A stretch of 64,000 nt of DNA from Lutimonas saemankumensis (GTDB lineage: Bacteria > Bacteroidota > Bacteroidia > Flavobacteriales > Flavobacteriaceae): the NCBI RefSeq assembly GCF_020171465.1, contig NZ_JAIUZR010000004.1:558001-622000 (forward strand). Reading direction: 5' to 3'. How positions within the stretch are numbered: the stretch's first letter is position 1; each line of letters begins with the position of its first letter. Positions 26,319 through 34,801 of this stretch are shown here, piece by piece. The notes below the pieces were generated by a model. That model was not told the origin of the DNA, did not search any database, and saw only the letters and a list, made by a program, of their open reading frames with translations. The position numbers and the translations under genes were made by a program.

Positions 26319-26371
26319 TTCTAAGGAATTCGACTAAGCAAAGCTTAAAGGAAGGATTTCTAAGAAATAAA
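26304..26371. repeat. 68-bp direct repeat, copy 1
   Basis: This stretch recurs at 26456-26523 with one mismatch (T26361 against C26513). Its ends are partly inverted (TTATTTCT against AGAAATAA) and it holds a small AAGC-AAA-GCTT hairpin. It starts in the 3' arm of the tRNA-Ala terminator. Confidence 0.9.
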
Positions 26372-26455
26372 AACCATGCTGCTTTGCAGTATTTTCTTTT
26401 TTGTTGTTAGGCGCACCATTCAGGGATCAGCGCAGCTAATCCCTCGAAATGTTCA

Positions 26456-26523
26456 GAAGGCTTTTTTTATTTCTAAGGAATTCGACTAAGCAAAGCTTAA
26501 AGGAAGGATTTCCAAGAAATAAA
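26456..26523. repeat. 68-bp direct repeat, copy 2
   Basis: The second copy lies 152 bases downstream of the first. The spacer between the copies contains two more small hairpins (CTGC-TTT-GCAG, and AGGGAT with ATCCCT). The element ends about 30 bases before the stop of the convergent microprotein gene. Confidence 0.9.
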
Positions 26524-26552
26524 TCGTTCCAAATAAAATTGTTCTTTAAGTT

Positions 26553-26834
26553 CTAGTTCAATACCTGTATTAAATAAGTAGCTAGTCCAATGGTACCTAA
26601 GAAACCTAGTTTAGCCAGGTTTGCCAAGGTTCTATTTGGATGATTCCACAAACTGAATGCTCCAAATGCGCCACAAGCTCCAAGAGGACCTATCCAGATA
26701 CCCAGTAATCCAAGCAGACCCAAAGCACCTAATGCTCGCATTTTTGATCCAGATGTTTCCTTTGGAACTTTTTTTACAAATGAAATTAATCCTAGTAATC
26801 CTACGGCACCTAAAATTGGAATATATTCTATCAT
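26553..26834 (-). CDS. Glycine-rich membrane microprotein, copy A
   Basis: A 93-residue unrecognised protein with three hydrophobic, Gly/Leu-rich segments (about residues 6-20, 34-50, 53-62 and a C-terminal one at 74-92) joined by a basic loop (KKVPKETSGSKM). It is paralogous to the 90-residue protein at 33330-33602: LGLLGIWIGPL and ACGAFGAFSLWNHPN are shared almost exactly. The pattern loosely recalls DUF3796-type small membrane proteins, but I do not assign it. It stands at one edge of the accessory cluster. Confidence 0.75.
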   Translation of the reverse strand: MIEYIPILGAVGLLGLISFVKKVPKETSGSKMRALGALGLLGLLGIWIGPLGACGAFGAFSLWNHPNRTLANLAKLGFLGTIGLATYLIQVLN

Positions 26835-27047
26835 TTTTATAATTTGTAATTACTGTTTTGTTTTAAAGCAAATGTGAGTAGAGCTCATTTCCCGAGTTTA
26901 TCAAAGAAGGAGAACTCTTGATAGGAGCTTTGAATTTATATTAAGTTTAGATTTCACCTTTACTCCGATTTAAAGGTCAAAATAATAAAAGGGTCAATGA
27001 CCATAGACCCCTGAAAATATTTTAATGAACATCTTATGAATCTTGAA

Positions 27048-27827
27048 TTATGAAAGACCTCCGCCATCAGCACGGATCTCTGCACCGTTTATGTATGCAC
27101 CATCTTCACTCGCCAACATTACAATAACACTTGCAATCTGATCTGGGGTTGCGGCTTGACCAGTAAGCGGGTTTCCACGGGACATTAGAGAGAAATCTAA
27201 ACTTTCTGGATCAGGCATAGCTGGTTGAGCCGTCATTGAAGTGGACACCTCACCGGGAATAATAGTATTACATCTGATACCCTTCTTAGCAAATTCCACG
27301 GCAATCCCTCTGGTCATAGCGCTCACTGCACCTTTTGTGGCACCATAAAGCACTCCATACCCTACACCACAATAAGCTGAAGATGAACTACAGTTTACAA
27401 TGTTACCACCTGATGCAAGTAGGTGTGGCATAGCTTCTTGACAAACCATGAAAGTGCCTTTAATATTTATATTCACTAAAAAGTCAAACTGCTCTAGTGT
27501 TGTTTTCTCAAAATGCTCAATTAAGAGGACACCTGCTATATTTAATACCGCATCAATTCCTCCCAATTGTTTGGTGCAATCTGCAATAGTAGCTTTTACC
27601 TGAGTCTGGCTAGAGACATCCAATTTAGCGGTAACTACTTTTGCACCATACTTTTTGCATTGTTCAGCAGTGCCAGCTAATCCTTCCTCATTCAAATCGG
27701 TAAGATATAGAGAAGCTCCTTCGGATGCCAAACGAATAGCTGTGGCCTGACCAATACCTGATGCAGCACCTGTTAAATACACTTTTTTGCCTTCAAATCT
27801 GTTCAATGTTCTTTCTTTAGTACTCAT
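27048..27827 (-). CDS. Short-chain dehydrogenase/reductase
   Basis: A 259-residue classical SDR: TGAASGIG (NAD(P) binding) at about residues 19-26, NIAGV, and the catalytic YGATK preceded by serines (CSSSSAY). The Asp-rich end of the second strand (LYLTDLNE) suggests NAD rather than NADP. Such enzymes oxidise or reduce an alcohol or ketone of a small molecule. It is the last gene of a minus-strand set with the epimerase-like and SnoaL-like genes; together they look like a catabolic or modifying route for a cyclic or steroid-like compound, which is inference. Confidence 0.88.
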   Translation of the reverse strand: MSTKERTLNRFEGKKVYLTGAASGIGQATAIRLASEGASLYLTDLNEEGLAGTAEQCKKYGAKVVTAKLDVSSQTQVKATIADCTKQLGGIDAVLNIAGVLLIEHFEKTTLEQFDFLVNINIKGTFMVCQEAMPHLLASGGNIVNCSSSSAYCGVGYGVLYGATKGAVSAMTRGIAVEFAKKGIRCNTIIPGEVSTSMTAQPAMPDPESLDFSLMSRGNPLTGQAATPDQIASVIVMLASEDGAYINGAEIRADGGGLS

Positions 27828-27912
27828 TATTATTATTTTTTGATTGTTGTTAATTCATTTATTGAAGTCTTCCTTCGAAAATTATTAATCGGAGACCTTC
27901 TTTTCTCGGCAG

Positions 27913-28929
27913 TTAATTATTATCGATTGGAACCATCTTAACCTGTTCTCTAATCGCTTCATCCAGTCCACCAGATGTAAGACCAAGGGCAATGCGCGTT
28001 GGTTCCGGATCGAAAAATGCGTTAGCACTTGCGATCTGAACATAAGAGACCGGGTTTATCCCAGTAACCAAACCAGCTTCATCAAGTTTATTTTGATTTT
28101 CTTTAGCTGTTACCATTAACTGATCATGACTTAGGGTATTGATTTCTCTTTCTACACCATCAATCTCAGCAATTTTAGAAATGAGTTCAGTCCATGTTAC
28201 ATTTTGGTCTCCAACAGGGTAACGGTGACCTGAGATTCCTCTTTCCAATGCTCCTAAAGCTGCTTCAGCAACGTGAAGTACACTTGTCATGATGGTACCA
28301 CCACCTTCGTAATTGATTGTTTTTCCGTCTCCTCTTAAGGTATGAATCAAATCTTTCCATTGTGGCTCTCGGTTAGGCATAGTACCCCAGATATATGGTA
28401 ATTCTAAAACCACTACACCAAAATCATCTGTAACAAGATCAAATGCAACTTCTGATTGACGTATACGACTGGCTATGTATGGGTGTTTTTCAGCCATTTT
28501 TAAACTTGGCCACGCTCTGGCGAAATATTCAAAATAGGAACCAAAAATAACGGCTCTAGTCACTCCTGCTGAACGACCTGCTTCCATTACTCGTTTTGTA
28601 GAAACAACATTAATTTCTTCTAATAGCGTTTCAAGTTCATCTTTTGGAAGAGGATAAGTATCATGCCCTCCGGCACTAAACACTAGCCAATCATACCCCT
28701 TCATTAATGACTGAAGCTGGCTGTCACTCATTTCAGATATGTTACCATAGTGCATAGGAACTGATTGAGGAAAAGGCTTGGATGTGTCTGAAGGTAAGGT
28801 TAAAACACTAGGAAAATGCCCATTTTCAATAAGGTGATTAACAGTATGATAGCCAAGTAAACCAGTACCACCAATGACAAGGACTTTCTTTCCTATTGAA
28901 ATACTTTTTAACATTTTCTCAATTTTCAT
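27913..28929 (-). CDS. NAD(P)-binding epimerase/dehydratase-like protein
   Basis: An extended-SDR/NmrA-like protein with the nucleotide-binding GGTGLLGYHTV close to the start, then GNISEMSD and an YWGTM-like region. I chose the ATG at 28929 (338 residues): the longer frame to 28998 would overlap the upstream SnoaL-like gene by 59 bases and adds a polar stretch before the natural beta strand. With this start the genes are separated by 10 bases. The catalytic YxxxK of true epimerases is not obvious, so it may bind substrate or reduce it. Confidence 0.8.
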   Translation of the reverse strand: MKIEKMLKSISIGKKVLVIGGTGLLGYHTVNHLIENGHFPSVLTLPSDTSKPFPQSVPMHYGNISEMSDSQLQSLMKGYDWLVFSAGGHDTYPLPKDELETLLEEINVVSTKRVMEAGRSAGVTRAVIFGSYFEYFARAWPSLKMAEKHPYIASRIRQSEVAFDLVTDDFGVVVLELPYIWGTMPNREPQWKDLIHTLRGDGKTINYEGGGTIMTSVLHVAEAALGALERGISGHRYPVGDQNVTWTELISKIAEIDGVEREINTLSHDQLMVTAKENQNKLDEAGLVTGINPVSYVQIASANAFFDPEPTRIALGLTSGGLDEAIREQVKMVPIDNN

Positions 28930-28939
28930 GATTGATAGT

Positions 28940-29488
28940 TTATTTGTAGAATTTTTCTTTAAATGCAGTTCTTCTTTCTTTGGATTGAACGGACTCATTA
29001 CTTTCTAATGGTTGACCTGGCTCAGGAAAATTCTGAAGCATTGGAAATTTTGAAGTGTCAAATGACATCTCTTCGCTACGAGCAGCGATTTTCCATCCAT
29101 CTTCGGTACGCACATAATCATCAATGTACCAACCACCACAAATGTAGAATACAACGCCATTTTCAGTTTGGATCGGCATTGGGTTATAGAACCCAACTCT
29201 ACCGATTGCTTTGTCTCCCTGGATGTCAATCTCATGATTAAGCATAAAGTGCTGGTGGCCTACAAATGGCACTAAAGCTGTACTTAAGAAGTCAATAATA
29301 CCATCTACATTGCCTCTTATACCTCCCATCGCTGTATAGTCAATCATGGCATCTTCTGTAAAACATGAACGTAGGATATCCCATTCTCTACGGTCAACAC
29401 CTACGGCATATCGAGTGCCTAAATCTTGAATTTGAAGCCTGTCCGCAACATATTCGTGCGTGTACTGATTTGCTTTTAATTGTTTCAT
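28940..29488 (-). CDS. SnoaL-like (NTF2-fold) protein, SnoaL_4 type
   Basis: A 182-residue cone-fold protein of the NTF2/SnoaL_4 group: the RLQIQDLGTRYAVGVDRREW opening, then DYTAMGGIRG, GHQHFMLNHEI and WKIAARSEE. Relatives include dehydratases, cyclases and isomerases acting on polyketides, steroids or aromatics (BaiE, scytalone dehydratase are distant). It heads the three-gene set. The His and Asp residues needed for dehydration in the family are plausible (D51, H near 98) but not proven. Confidence 0.8.
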   Translation of the reverse strand: MKQLKANQYTHEYVADRLQIQDLGTRYAVGVDRREWDILRSCFTEDAMIDYTAMGGIRGNVDGIIDFLSTALVPFVGHQHFMLNHEIDIQGDKAIGRVGFYNPMPIQTENGVVFYICGGWYIDDYVRTEDGWKIAARSEEMSFDTSKFPMLQNFPEPGQPLESNESVQSKERRTAFKEKFYK

Positions 29489-29586
29489 AATGTTTCTTAT
29501 TTATTGGTTCTTTTTGATTTGTGTTCCTGACTGAATTGATCGATGACTAAAAATTAGTGCTCTTAAAAAGTGAGGACATTTGATCG

Positions 29587-29841
29587 TTACTCCGGTTTTC
29601 TGGAAGCAAGCATCTTGTGGATTTCCTCTGCTAGGTCCTTTTGGGCTTGACTAAATTTGAGGAATAAAATTGATCCGTTCTTCTCCTCCAACTTTTTAAT
29701 TTGTTGTTTGCAGATATGATAATCTTCGATAAGCTCTATATAATGATCTATTTCCCAGTTGAGCGTCTCGATGACCTCCTTGTATTCCGGAAATTCAATT
29801 TTCAAAGATTCAATCCAAATTTGTTTTTGTTTTTTTTGCAT
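29587..29841 (-). CDS. Small hypothetical protein, helical
   Basis: An 84-residue protein with no family I recognise. It is highly charged with heptad-like stretches (YHICKQQIKKLEEKNG, SQAQKDLAEEIHKML), so it is probably all-helical or a short coiled coil. It lies between the SnoaL-like gene (98 bases away) and the outer-membrane gene (47 bases) on the same strand. The reading frame is intact, but coding status rests on position and composition only. Confidence 0.55.
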   Translation of the reverse strand: MQKKQKQIWIESLKIEFPEYKEVIETLNWEIDHYIELIEDYHICKQQIKKLEEKNGSILFLKFSQAQKDLAEEIHKMLASRKPE

Positions 29842-29888
29842 TCTCTTTAGTTATATTGATATCCAAAAATGGGTGCTTTTTGATTTAA

Positions 29889-31451
29889 TTAGAATCGATA
29901 TCCTAACATTGCTGTAAGTGAATTCCTGGAACCAATACCAGCCTGAAGGGTAATCTCCCAGTGCTTTGCAAATCCTTTATAAACTCCACCAAAGAAATTC
30001 CAGTTTCTTGGTTCGAAATCCACGAGATAATCAAGGGTTTGATCCTCCCCAATACTAATAGATCCACCTATTTCAGTATCATAAAATTGTCCCTGTGCAC
30101 CTGCCATAATATTCATTCCGAAAGGCAACATATAACCTATCATTGCGGTTAGCGTCTGCGCATTTGTTCGAGCTCCCACATCGGGCACATCAGCGATTAA
30201 GTATTGATAATTCAGTGTCAAGTTAATGTCCTCTATTCCTGCTGCCATGGTGGCCCCTCCACCTATCAAATTTGCCGTAGCATCTACATTGAGATTTAAT
30301 GCATCCGGAACATCCTGTCCCAATAATTCCAGAAGGGCTTTGATTTCGTCTGTAAGCACCAGATTCCCATTGACATTGTTTTCAGCTCGACCAACCAATC
30401 CCATTACATTAAGGAAAGGAAAGATCCAAACGTCGGCCCTTGCGATGTAAGTCAATGTAGATTGTGTTAAACTCGATTCTTCCAGTAAGAATACCCCATC
30501 CAATTCGACAAGATCTCCACCATTCAGTCCAAGTGATAATCCTGTAAATTGTAACTCTTGGGATTGACCATGCGTTAAGAGACTCACCCCAACAGGTCTG
30601 GGTAACTGATATCCCAGTTTTGCTGCAGGTTTTCCAAAAAATGGCAATACTCCACCTAGTTTAACCGTCAATGTGTCTGGTTTCTCAAACATACTCACAT
30701 TCTCTTTTGATTGTGAGTTAAACAATACTTCGCCATCTCTTTCGCCATAAGTCAAAGTTTCTGTTTCTATCCGCAACGTCAAAGGTTCTCCTTTTTGACT
30801 GACTTGATAACTCTCTTCTGCCTTTGAGACAAAATGCCCAATTCCATTGGGGATTTTTTCAAAATGCACCATCTTCACATAGTTGTCTACTCCCTTTTTC
30901 AATGGCCGAGTATTCGTTAATTTGACCATTTCCAGCTCCCCGTTTTTCAGGTAGACCTCTCCCTTCAACCTTTTGACATGAGTCATACTCGGATCAACTG
31001 AGATTCTTCTGTAAAAATATTCAACCACTATTTCTCCTCCCTCATTTTTCAAAATTTTCATAGTTGTCTCATCGTATAAATATTGCTCGACGAGTCTGCT
31101 GAAGTGATGAAGGTTCTTAATCGATTCTTTCAATAACTTGTTACTCTTCTTGGAAGAATTTTCACTGTCAATTACCATCCTAATATCAAGGCCCTCAGTA
31201 TAGGAAGGATCATAAATCGACTGAAGAAAATATTCTTCTTCATTTCCCAAATAGCTTACTTTCACTTTCACATTCTCTTTAAACCAACCATCCTGAAGAG
31301 CACTGTTCGCTGCAAAATCAAGGACTCTTGGAGAAATCCCGTTTGCAATCAAGACATTTGTGTTCATATCTGAGGAATTTTGCGCACCACAGGGGAGAAA
31401 TGAAAGAACTATGAATGAATTTAAGAATAACTTAAAAAATAGTTTGGTCAT
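29889..31451 (-). CDS. Outer-membrane beta-barrel protein with N-terminal periplasmic domain
   Basis: A 520-residue secreted protein. The signal peptide ends around SFLPCGAQ (a Cys is present, so a lipoprotein form is possible). Residues ~30-240 form a soluble beta-rich domain; ~260-520 show alternating aromatic and hydrophobic strands and a terminal aromatic (LGYRF), typical of a barrel. It is divergent from the TolB-like regulator at 31704 and probably heads the cluster, acting as a channel or receptor for its compound. No named family was recognised. Confidence 0.7.
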   Translation of the reverse strand: MTKLFFKLFLNSFIVLSFLPCGAQNSSDMNTNVLIANGISPRVLDFAANSALQDGWFKENVKVKVSYLGNEEEYFLQSIYDPSYTEGLDIRMVIDSENSSKKSNKLLKESIKNLHHFSRLVEQYLYDETTMKILKNEGGEIVVEYFYRRISVDPSMTHVKRLKGEVYLKNGELEMVKLTNTRPLKKGVDNYVKMVHFEKIPNGIGHFVSKAEESYQVSQKGEPLTLRIETETLTYGERDGEVLFNSQSKENVSMFEKPDTLTVKLGGVLPFFGKPAAKLGYQLPRPVGVSLLTHGQSQELQFTGLSLGLNGGDLVELDGVFLLEESSLTQSTLTYIARADVWIFPFLNVMGLVGRAENNVNGNLVLTDEIKALLELLGQDVPDALNLNVDATANLIGGGATMAAGIEDINLTLNYQYLIADVPDVGARTNAQTLTAMIGYMLPFGMNIMAGAQGQFYDTEIGGSISIGEDQTLDYLVDFEPRNWNFFGGVYKGFAKHWEITLQAGIGSRNSLTAMLGYRF

Positions 31452-31607
31452 GGTAATTTATTTTATTGATTGAAACTTTGAATTCTTTTGAGTATTACAA
31501 ATTAAAAATTGCATAGTTCAAGTTCAGAAGCTCGATGACTTCCTTACTTTCTGAAAAATCAATTTTTTAAGAGGCAATTCAAATTTGTTCTTGATATTGC
31601 TGCATTG

Positions 31608-31615
31608 TAATTTTG
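31608..31615 (+). promoter_or_regulatory. Predicted -7 box of the TolB-like regulator gene
   Basis: TAATTTTG fits TAnnTTTG. It predicts a start near 31621 and an 80-base leader that includes the palindrome at 31660-31678. Confidence 0.45.
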
Positions 31616-31659
31616 TATATTGTTCTACAAAAGTCGTAACAAAATGAAGATGATGTTAG

Positions 31660-31678
31660 TAACACACCGTGTGTTACG
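31660..31678. promoter_or_regulatory. Perfect 9+1+9 palindrome in the leader of the regulator gene
   Basis: GTAACACAC, one central C, then GTGTGTTAC: the arms are exactly complementary. It lies 25 bases before the regulator's ATG in the divergent control region. It may be an operator for autoregulation or, in RNA, an 8-pair stem with a CCG loop. Although it begins with GTAAC and ends with GTTAC, the inner spacing is nine, not four, so it is not the operator type at 6128 and 15608. Confidence 0.6.
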
Positions 31679-31703
31679 GTAACTTTAAACATTAAAATCA
31701 GAC

Positions 31704-33299
31704 ATGGAAACATGCCAAAAAGGAAATATTCAAAAGGATGAAGTCCATAAAGAGCTGTCACGAATTTGCAAGAGTAAGGAATTCAGCAGCAAACCACTTA
31801 TGGTCAAGTTTTTGACCTATCTCGTGCAAGAGTACCTGAAAGGAAGAGGGGATCGGCTCAAAGGTTATACCATTGCTATTGAACTGCTGGAACAAGGTGA
31901 GCATTTTGACCCCGATCAAAACACTCTTGTAAGGATCTACGCAGGTCGATTGAGAAGATCTCTTAAAATCTATTACCTGGAAGAAGGACAAGATGATCCC
32001 ATAATAATTGAAATTCCAAAAGGGAGATATTGTCCGACTGTCATTAAAAGAGATACTAAATTAAAGGATATCAGAACAAGTCAGGTTTCGGACATCGAGA
32101 CGAGCGAAAACTCTATCGCAGTATTGCCATTTAAAAACCTTTCAAGGAGTGAAGAGCTCGATTATCTTGCTTTCGGATTTGCACATGAACTATCTGATGT
32201 TTTGACCAAATACTATGAATTGAAAGTGGTCGGGATCAATAAGAAACCGGATAGTTCGGTTTCTGAGGAGGCGCTTATGAACCAAATAAAAGCAAATGGT
32301 GTCAAATTCCTGGTTCTTGGGGAGTTGGCAGGGATCGGATCAAAAATCAAAATAAGCTTTCGGTTGATCCATGTGCCGGAGAATGAAAAAGTTTGGGCCA
32401 GCAGCTGTGTTTTCAACAAAGATGAAGACGCCATGTTTGAAATTCAGGAAAAAGTAAGTAAAGATATTGCTGGTAACCTTGGTGGTGCCTATGGTCGTGT
32501 GAATAAAAAACGATTTGAAATTCTGTTAGCCAGCAAACCTGCTTCTCTAAATGAACAGGAACTTCTCTTAAAACATTATCATGCCCAAACTATCTTGACT
32601 CCAGAATCCGTTAAGGAGTCTTATGAACTAGCCTATGACCTTATTGGAAAAGAGCCAAATTCTGTTTTGGCCAATGCTCTTGTAGCCAGCGTCAATTCTA
32701 CCGTTTACTCTCAAGATTTACCAGGAGCAGAGCAAGCCTACGTCACCATGGGGGAGTTGTCCGAGAAGGCCTATAACTTAAACCCTAACCATAAATTGGC
32801 TTTTACTACCCTGGCCAGCAAAAGCTTTTACTATGGAGAAAGGGATCGTTTGAACCGACTGTTCGAAGAAGGACAAAAGTGGCTACCCAACACCCCTATG
32901 GGAATAGGATTATTTGGTATGTGGTTTTCTCTCTTTGGTGAATGGGAGTTTGGCAAAGAGTTAATTGACAACCTATACGAAGATAATGTATTTATTCCCT
33001 CTTGGTATAGTGGGGTCCGCTGCCTAAATCATTATAGAAATGGAGATTATAAAAATGCATGCTTAGAGGCTAGTAGATTCCAATTGCCTGGAACTTTCAT
33101 GGGGCCCATGTACAGAATTCCTCCATTAGCACAATTAGGACGTATAGAAGAGGCAAAAAAGGAATGGAAGAATCTGCTGAAATTGCGACCAGACTTTAAA
33201 AGACGTGGAAGGTACCTTCATAAAATTCACATTAGAGAAGATACTCTCGTCGATCATTTAATTGAAGGATTTGATAAAATTGGTGTGATAATTGACTGA
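31704..33299 (+). CDS. Transcription regulator-like protein with TolB-like and TPR domains
   Basis: A 531-residue protein in three parts. Residues ~28-110 carry a conserved region (FLTYLVQEYLKGRGDRLKGY, then FDPDQNTLVRIYAGRLRRSL) that heads many cyclase-like or regulator proteins and is a likely DNA-binding module. Residues ~137-270 resemble TolB/FlgO (SIAVLPFKNLSRSEELDYLA). The rest is helical repeats (TPR-like, with pairs such as NPNHKLAF and RPDFKRRG). No transmembrane segment or signal is seen. It is divergent from the cluster's outer-membrane gene, so it is probably its regulator. DNA binding is inference. Confidence 0.75.
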   Translation: METCQKGNIQKDEVHKELSRICKSKEFSSKPLMVKFLTYLVQEYLKGRGDRLKGYTIAIELLEQGEHFDPDQNTLVRIYAGRLRRSLKIYYLEEGQDDPIIIEIPKGRYCPTVIKRDTKLKDIRTSQVSDIETSENSIAVLPFKNLSRSEELDYLAFGFAHELSDVLTKYYELKVVGINKKPDSSVSEEALMNQIKANGVKFLVLGELAGIGSKIKISFRLIHVPENEKVWASSCVFNKDEDAMFEIQEKVSKDIAGNLGGAYGRVNKKRFEILLASKPASLNEQELLLKHYHAQTILTPESVKESYELAYDLIGKEPNSVLANALVASVNSTVYSQDLPGAEQAYVTMGELSEKAYNLNPNHKLAFTTLASKSFYYGERDRLNRLFEEGQKWLPNTPMGIGLFGMWFSLFGEWEFGKELIDNLYEDNVFIPSWYSGVRCLNHYRNGDYKNACLEASRFQLPGTFMGPMYRIPPLAQLGRIEEAKKEWKNLLKLRPDFKRRGRYLHKIHIREDTLVDHLIEGFDKIGVIID

Positions 33300-33329
33300 A
33301 ACCTTTAGTCCTTTTCTGGTTCAAACAAA

Positions 33330-33602
33330 CTAAACAAAAAGAAAGGTGAGAATACCAATAAACCCTAAAAAGCCCAGGTAAGAGGATTTAGATAAAATTG
33401 TGTTCGGATGATTCCACAAACTGAATGCACCAAATGCTCCACAAGCCGCAAGAGGACCTATCCAGATACCCAGTAATCCAAGCAGCCCCAATACTCCAAG
33501 GAGGCGCATTTTTTTTCCATCAGTTTCCTTCGGAATCTTAAACTTAAACGGAACTAATCCCAGAACTCCTATGAGGCCTAAATATTTAATGTATTCAATC
33601 AT
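33330..33602 (-). CDS. Glycine-rich membrane microprotein, copy B
   Basis: A 90-residue paralogue of the protein at 26553-26834, with the same arrangement: hydrophobic segment, basic loop (KFKIPKETDGKKM), then LGLLGIWIGPLAACGAFGAF and SLWNHPN. Over 80 bases (33406-33485 against 26638-26717) the DNA differs at only four positions, while the flanks have diverged. It lies just after the regulator gene, convergent with it. Function unknown. Confidence 0.75.
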   Translation of the reverse strand: MIEYIKYLGLIGVLGLVPFKFKIPKETDGKKMRLLGVLGLLGLLGIWIGPLAACGAFGAFSLWNHPNTILSKSSYLGFLGFIGILTFLFV

Positions 33603-33694
33603 ATTTATAGTTTTATTGAGAAACCCGTATCATATTTTGGTCTATTTTAAACCTATTTAAAAGATATTATATATTTTTCTTATCCTTCAAATAA

Positions 33695-34801
33695 TCAGAA
33701 AGCTTCATTGACTCCAAAATAAAATCCGCTGTTTCCGTCAATTCCAACCCCAATATCCAGACGAAGTAGCGTGTCTTGACTCTTATTGAATTTATATCTT
33801 ATACCTCCTCCAACACTCGGCTTTATATTTTGAAAAAAATTGTCCACCCTGTCGGATACTTCTCCGGCAAGTAAAAATCCGGCAGCGCTCCATCTCTGGT
33901 GAAATTTATATCGATACTCCGCTTGAAACACATACAGAAGGTCATCTATAAATCGACCACGAAAGTATCCCCTAGCCCTTGATCCTCCTCCATACCATGA
34001 CTTGGCCTGAAATGGTACATCTCCAAAAACCCCTTCCCAATAAAGCTGAAAGGCAAGCACATTGGACCTTCCAACCTTCTCAAAGACCCTTGCATCAAAA
34101 GTGAACCTGTTAAAATCTGAGCTGGCTCCAAAATTCTGGCTTGAAAATTGTGCTTTTAACTGAAGTAAATTGCCCTTGCTGGGAGATATGTTATTATTCC
34201 GTTTATCTTGGTTGAAGATCACTCCCAGCCCTGTGATTCTGGCTCCTTCAGCACCCAAAACATCACCCTCGTCCAATATACCTCCTTCTTCGACTTCCGT
34301 AATATCATAGTCATTGAAAAAATATTCAAAACCGAAATTCAGGAAGGGTGGTAACCTTTTGATAAATGCCACAGAGAACTCATTGGAAGTCATATTATAA
34401 CTTTCCATATTCTCATCAGGGGTATCTCCACCAATTCCCCAAAAGGAGTTCGGAAAAATCTTGAACTGATATGCCATGTCAAGGAGATAATCTCCTTTCA
34501 TCAGGTATATTTCGGGATTGATATCAATGAGAAGCTGATTATTCAAGGTATAGATTCCACTCACAAGAATATTGGACTTTCGAAAATTGTATTTATTAGA
34601 ATTCTGAAGCAGAAATATCTGTCCTCCCCCTCCAAATCCAACGTTGGTTTCAGGCGTGTAAAATGCAATGGGAAGGCCAATGATCTTTACCTTTTTGGCT
34701 TTAATAGAATCAATAGGAACATAGGGTTCCTCTGAAAACTGAGAAAAAATATGAGTTGTACTCAGGAAAAGAAACATAAAAAATTTTACTCGTAATTTCA
34801 T
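33695..34801 (-). CDS. BamA/TamA-family outer-membrane barrel protein (Omp85-like, no POTRA seen)
   Basis: A 368-residue secreted protein (signal ending in HIFSQ). The sequence is mostly barrel strands and includes GGGSRARGYFRGRF, close to the VRGF/Y motif of Omp85 proteins, and ends in phenylalanine. No POTRA domain precedes the barrel, which suits the short patatin-associated or stand-alone Omp85 forms. It begins immediately after the end of the gene at 34802 (no base between), so the two form an operon. Confidence 0.8.
   Translation of the reverse strand: MKLRVKFFMFLFLSTTHIFSQFSEEPYVPIDSIKAKKVKIIGLPIAFYTPETNVGFGGGGQIFLLQNSNKYNFRKSNILVSGIYTLNNQLLIDINPEIYLMKGDYLLDMAYQFKIFPNSFWGIGGDTPDENMESYNMTSNEFSVAFIKRLPPFLNFGFEYFFNDYDITEVEEGGILDEGDVLGAEGARITGLGVIFNQDKRNNNISPSKGNLLQLKAQFSSQNFGASSDFNRFTFDARVFEKVGRSNVLAFQLYWEGVFGDVPFQAKSWYGGGSRARGYFRGRFIDDLLYVFQAEYRYKFHQRWSAAGFLLAGEVSDRVDNFFQNIKPSVGGGIRYKFNKSQDTLLRLDIGVGIDGNSGFYFGVNEAF

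Noticed and set aside
29005-29235. Additional small gene inside the SnoaL-like gene on the same strand
   Set aside because: It is an alternative frame of the SnoaL-like coding sequence with no motif of its own.
31660-31678. A third copy of the GTAAC-N4-GTTAC operator
   Set aside because: The half-sites are nine bases apart and the whole sequence is a longer palindrome, so geometry differs from the Crp/Fnr-like pair.
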